A program made the position numbers and the translations under genes. A stretch of 64,000 bases of DNA, from contig NC_084670.1 in NCBI RefSeq assembly GCF_028389875.1, positions 10,821,383-10,885,382 of the forward strand. The letters are read 5' to 3'. The notes below the pieces were generated by a model, which saw only the letters and a list, made by a program, of their open reading frames with translations, searched no databases and was not told the origin of the DNA. Source of the stretch: Rhea pennata. Taxonomy: Eukaryota > Chordata > Aves > Rheiformes > Rheidae. Within the stretch, counting starts at the first letter, position 1, and each line of letters starts with the position of its first letter. Of the stretch, positions 59,634-64,000 are shown piece after piece.

Positions 59634-60350
59634 TCATAGAATCACAGAATCAGTAAGGTTGGAAGGGACCTCTGGAGATCATCTAGTCCAACCTCCCTGC
59701 TCAGCAGGGTCATCTACAGCATGTTAGACAGGGTTGCACCCAGGTGGGCCTTGAGTATCTCCAGAGAAGGAGACTCCACAGCCTCTCTGGGCAACCTGTT
59801 CCAGTGCTCTGTCGCTCTCACAGTGAAGAAATTCCCCCTCACGTTCAGGCGGAACTTCCTGTGGTTCAGTTTCTGCCCGTTGCCTCTTGGCCTGTCACAC
59901 GGGACAACTGAAAAGAGTTTGTCCCCCTGACATCATCCCTTCAGATACTTATAGACATTGATGAGATCCCCCCTCAGTCTTCTCTTCCCCAGGCTGAACA
60001 GGCCCAGCTCTCGCAGCCGTTCCTCATGGGGCAGATGCTCCAGCCCTCTGATCATCTTTGTAGTCCTATGCTGGACTCTCCAGTAGCTCCATGTCTCTCT
60101 TGTACTGGGAGCCGAGAACTGGACACAGTACTTGAGATGAGGCCTCCCCAGGGCTGAGTAGAGGGGCAGGATCACCTCCCTTGACCTGCTGGCAACACTC
60201 TGCCCAGTGCACCCAGGATACCATTGGCCGCCTAGGCCACAAGGGCACATTGCTGGCTCATGGTCAATTTGTCATCCACCAGCACTCCCAGGTCCTTCTC
60301 TGCATAGCTGCTCTCCAGAAGGTCAGCCCCCAGCCTGTACTGGTGCCGAG
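59634..60350 (-). mobile_element. CR1 LINE, 5'-truncated 3' fragment
   Basis: The plus strand begins AATCATAGAATCACAGAATC, the complement of the 8-base (ATTCTATG-like) 3' tail of avian CR1. Read on the minus strand from about 60350 down, the sequence encodes the end of the CR1 reverse-transcriptase ORF, with blocks such as [36 protein letters not shown] and [20 protein letters not shown]. The 3' UTR follows. The frame is broken: part of the stretch ([11 protein letters not shown]) is found in another frame, so the copy is dead. It lies inside the p55-gamma intron in antisense to PIK3R3. CR1 is the main LINE of birds and supports the avian assignment. Confidence 0.95.
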
Positions 60351-63300
60351 GGTTTAATCCCATTACTATTCAAAGAACTTGAAGCACTGAAAGTAAAGAA
60401 CGTGATCCATAGCGCTCTGAAAACAGAGGATCCACCCTTTTTCAAATCTGCAAGCTATTAAAGCATTTTTTTTAAAGCCTATTGTGGAAAGGACTCCATG
60501 AGTCAGGTTTTACAGGAACTGGTCCAAGTCTTCTAATTTTCTCACGCGGAGTAAAGTTGTGCAGACAAACCTATGATAGAAAGAACTGATACCTACCTTT
60601 TTTAGTAAAGAAGGTAAAAACAACCTGTAGTGAAGATGGTTGGTGTAATACTTAGTTCTCTGTGCCCTTTTACTAAACTCTTCTTCCCTGCAGTTCTGGT
60701 CTTTGTTAGTTTGCTTTTCTGTGCCCACTGCTTTGGAGTGAGCCCTAACAAAGCTGCAAAATAATTCCATAGTATACAAAGGAGCAAGACTTAAGCGTAC
60801 AAAGAGGGCTAGAGAAGTATTCAAGTACTCTAGAGAATACTTGAAAGCCTCTTCTAGAAAGCCCCTAATACCTTGCTCTATTACCAGTGTAAAAGAGGCT
60901 CTTATACTGTAAAAACCTTGAATTTTTTGGTATATCTAAGCCTTAATTTGTTTGTTTGTTTTTTTGTTTTTTTTTTTTTTTAAAAAGTGAAGTCATTGCT
61001 GCTGCCAGTATATTCTTAAAATTAAAAAAAACTCCATGCTGCTGTGTTTTCTACATGAAGCTTCATGTTCTTGTTGATTCAGAATTTGCAAAAGATTCTG
61101 GAGTAGTTTGAAAACATTTAGTCACTGTTTTTTTCTGAATTCAGATTTATTGCTGTGTGTGGACCAATCACACTCAGAACTTTGTTGCTGATATCTTGTT
61201 CCTTGCTTCGAATATGAAGAGTAACCAGGTACAAATGTGAAGTGGGAGAAAGAGAGGCCTGAGAACACTTGCTAATTCTGGAACTTTGCATACAGGAGGT
61301 GGAACAAAATAAGGGACAGGAAATAAAAATCATTCCACAGTCTTTGTCTGGATATATGCTCTTCTCACCCTGCAAAGGCAGAATAAGACCCGTAGAGCTT
61401 CAAGCAAAATGGGGTTACAAATGTGTCTTATTCTCAGTAGTACATCTAGGAGTACTTAGGTGTTATTCAAACAACTGTAGTGGTTGAGCTAGGACTGAAT
61501 GCAGCCTCCTAACCAGGAAGCTACTTTACTGAATCCAAAGGTTTGCACCTTCCTTTTATGAGACCTGTTATTGCCTTGGTAGATATGTGCACACCTGAAA
61601 GCTCCTGGCTCACCTCACAAAAAGAACCTGTATGTGACAGTTTAATGCTTAGTGCCACCGAATGAATGCTGCTATCTGAATCAGGTGTTTGGTCAGCAAC
61701 CCCAGGGTGCAAATGTCTGGGTCAAGGTTCAGGTTTAGTTTAGATTGGCTCGATTAAAGCATCGGCTGGTTTGTCTGAGAACAGTAAAGTTACTGTGTGT
61801 TAGATAGTCAACATGAAATGGTATTTGAAACTGCAGTTGGAGCACAGTATTTTCTCTTCTTTAATGTGGGAGGTGTGGCTCAGAGGTGAGCAGATGAATA
61901 GTGCCAAGTAGCACACCTCTCAGCTCTAAGCCACTCTGCACTGGAGCAAGAGATCAAAATCTTCTTTCTTTGTATTTGTATTTCTGCGTGTACACCAGGA
62001 CTGCGTGCATCTGAGAGATGGTGATTGTCAGTGTGTGTCAGGTCTCCTCTCTGATGCTTGTGTAATCTGATGACTGGGACGTAGGACTGGGAGAGCAGAT
62101 GTTCAGGGTCTAACTTAAAAACATGCTAGCAAATCATTGTATATTGCTGCTTTATCTTTCTCTGAACTCAAATGATAGCTGTCCCTCTAAAGCACTCTGT
62201 GGTTGCCTCATGAAACGCCAGGAAAATGCCCAGTTTCTGTGGTAGTGTTTCTGATGAGCCCTGAGCTCCACTGCAAAGCAGGGAAGAGCACTCGAGACAT
62301 CTTTCTTGAAGAAAATAGTAATGCATTTGTGCTGACAGACAAGTCTCTACTAATATATTAGTATACCTATGGCTGCTGAATTATTCTTGGAATAGGACTT
62401 ACATTCAGGATCATGCTAAAGTTTTGTTTGAGTTGTTTTGAAAAACTGGCTGGATAGCAAGAGGTTTAGTGGGTTGTATGTCCTTACATTGTGTAGTCTA
62501 TCTTGAGAACAGAAGTAAACCATGTTTGCATTGAATTCAGAACAGGGGGATTCTAGGCAGATATGCCCTTCCAAAGAAACAGAATTTGAAGCCAAGATAA
62601 ATCTTAATACACGTGTACAGTTTTGGCAGCTGTCTGTGGGGGATTGTAGCTTCCCCTTTCCTTTAGTAAAAGTTACTGAGCTGTGTGGTTTAAAGAGGTG
62701 TTGATAACTTAGAGCTAGATGCCCTAATAGTAAGCTAATGTCCCTTTTCCTCTTACTGTATTGCCTCGTGTCCTGTATGAATTACCTATACAAAGAGTTG
62801 TAGTTTCTGTCCCTAAGCCCCAAAAAACAAATCCAGTGTTGAACGTGAGCCATGGGGTCCGTAATGGATGTGCAGCTGCCTAGCCACCACTTTTCTCACC
62901 AGCAAGGTTGTTTTTCCCTCTGAAGGAGGGCACACCTGTGTGCTCTTATGGGATTCTGAAAGGACTTGCAATTCCTTAGCAACCATAGCTTTTCCATAGC
63001 TATGCGCAACACTCTTCAGGCTGTGGCATTCAAGCGTGGTAATTTGTTTGGAGGTGTAGCAGTGATAGCCCATGTGGTCATGCCTGAGCCAGTCTTCCTT
63101 TTAACAAAAGCTCCCATTTCCTCTTATTCCTTACTCTTCTCCTTCCTCAGGTCTGTGTTTTGTTTGAGTACTGGGAAACGTAGGATCACAGTGCAGCTGT
63201 TGACATCAAAGTACTTTAAAAATCACGGATTCTGTTTGTTTTGAGAAAGGATAAAATCCAAGTTCATGCTTTTTTGCTTTTTCTCTTGTTTTTTTTTCAC

Positions 63301-63372
63301 TATCATGTTTCTGTAACATTTCAGTGATATTTTCCGCTACTTACCTTTCTTTTTTCTGCTCTTCATTTTCAG
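60351..63372 (+). other. PIK3R3: AT-rich intron after the p55-gamma exon, part 2
   Basis: AT-rich intron ending in a T-rich tract and CATTTTCAG acceptor. A hairpin with tRNA-like features lies at 61875-61934. Nothing else recognisable. Confidence 0.7.
61875..61934 (+). repeat. Hairpin with tRNA-like 5' arm
   Basis: GTGGCTCAGAGGTGAG (61875-61890) pairs with CTCAGCTCTAAGCCAC (61919-61934) with two mismatches. Inside, GTGC and GCAC can form a second small stem. The left arm resembles a tRNA D-arm/A-box (TGGCTCAGAGG). It may be the head of a decayed tRNA-derived SINE or simply a chance inverted repeat. The stem is short for a microRNA precursor. Confidence 0.4.
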
Positions 63373-63484
63373 CTCTTCCTCCAAAGCCCCCCAAACCAAT
63401 GACTCCAGTTAATACAAATGGGATAAAGGACAATTCCAGTTTCTCTCTGCAGGAAGCGGAGTGGTACTGGGGGGACATCTCAAG
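63373..63484 (+). CDS. PIK3R3: PIK3R3 shared exon: proline-rich motif and start of nSH2
   Basis: One hundred and twelve bases, acceptor phase 1 and donor phase 2 (TCAAG|GTAAAC). With the preceding G it reads [20 protein letters not shown], then [26 protein letters not shown] is the SH3-binding proline motif found between BH and nSH2 in p85 proteins, and WYWGDIS opens the N-terminal SH2 domain that binds pYxxM peptides. The exon serves both p55-gamma and, by phase, the long form. The remaining SH2, inter-SH2 coiled coil and C-terminal SH2 exons lie beyond the window. Confidence 0.97.
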
Positions 63485-64000
63485 GTAAACTTTATTTATT
63501 ATTAAAATTACAGTGGACTTGTTAGATCTCAGGGAAAGAATAATGCGTCCGTTTCAGACACAGAAGAAATGCTTTAGGACTATACTTGGCAAATTACCAT
63601 AAATGCCAGTGTTCCACTGGTTTCAAGACTTGTGTTTATGTTCTAGAGCAAAGATTGTCAAACTTGATTGACAGCTATTTTCCTGGGATTTAAACTTTCT
63701 CCAGATATATAAACTCTTTGAAAAATTGGAATTTCTTTGGTTCAGAAGAAGAGTGCTTCTGAGTATGCTATATAGTAATGAGTTTTCAAAGTATACAGGG
63801 TTGAGATGCATGCAGTTCAGGAAACTTTTAGTTGGAGATTTATTAAGAATAAAACTCCCTTTATTCTAATTTTTGATCTCTTCAACATTTTGTTAGAATT
63901 GCATCTGTATTAATTTCCATTATGTGGTGGTATAAAACTAGTCTTATAATGCTTACTGTCACCAGCTATCATGTAGCAGATGATAGATACATACCAACTA
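63485..64000 (+). other. PIK3R3: Start of the next PIK3R3 intron
   Basis: AT-rich intron following the GTAAAC donor; no exon appears before the window ends. Confidence 0.8.

Noticed and set aside
61875..61934. MicroRNA precursor
   Set aside because: The stem is only about 16 pairs with a large loop, shorter than usual precursors. Kept only as a hairpin.
1..64000. CRISPR arrays, bacterial operons or viral insertions
   Set aside because: No regularly spaced direct repeats with unique spacers, no bacterial-style gene packing and no recognisable viral genes. The tandem repeats lack spacers.

Overview
The window looks like avian nuclear DNA. Four things point that way: an antisense 3' fragment of a CR1 LINE with the ATTCTATG-type 3' tail near 59.6-60.35 kb, short conserved exons with GT-AG introns, very GC-rich microsatellite-laden sequence over roughly the first 30 kb, and few other repeats. 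The recognisable protein-coding sequence all belongs to one plus-strand gene, PIK3R3, which encodes the gamma regulatory subunit of class IA PI 3-kinase. The gene runs off the right edge of the window.

Layout. 1-2.8 kb: GC-rich flank. About 2.4-2.87 kb: CpG-rich candidate promoter and non-coding first exon ending at a GTAAGG donor. 2.87-3.50 kb: GC-rich minisatellite. 4.25-14.26 kb: six coding exons encoding an SH3-like domain and a BH (RhoGAP-homology) domain, as in full-length p85 proteins. 14.26-45.4 kb: long intron with an old MIR-like SINE, small tandem repeats, GC-rich islands and AT-rich islands that may be regulatory. 45.4-47.5 kb: a second CpG-rich promoter with three CCAAT boxes. 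47,495-47,600: the p55-gamma-specific first coding exon. 47.6-63.37 kb: AT-rich intron carrying the CR1 copy. 63,373-63,484: shared exon with the proline-rich linker and the start of the N-terminal SH2 domain. The rest is intron.

How it fits together. Mammalian PIK3R3 is known for making only the short p55-gamma protein, without SH3 or BH. Here the SH3/BH exons lie upstream on the same strand. Exon 7 of the long form ends in phase 1, as the p55-gamma exon does, and both fit the same acceptor at 63,373. The reading frame stays open through all six upstream exons, and the joined product would reach the SH2 domain after about 332 codons, close to p85-alpha. The simplest reading is a two-promoter gene making a p85-like 'p85-gamma' and the classical p55-gamma. 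The upstream domains are strongly diverged: the SH3 has lost several aromatic ligand-pocket residues and the BH domain the position expected for an arginine finger, while the p55-gamma exon is nearly identical to human.

Many long open frames on both strands in the GC-rich half are compositional artefacts and are not annotated as genes. Comparisons with human proteins are from memory; no alignment or database search was run.
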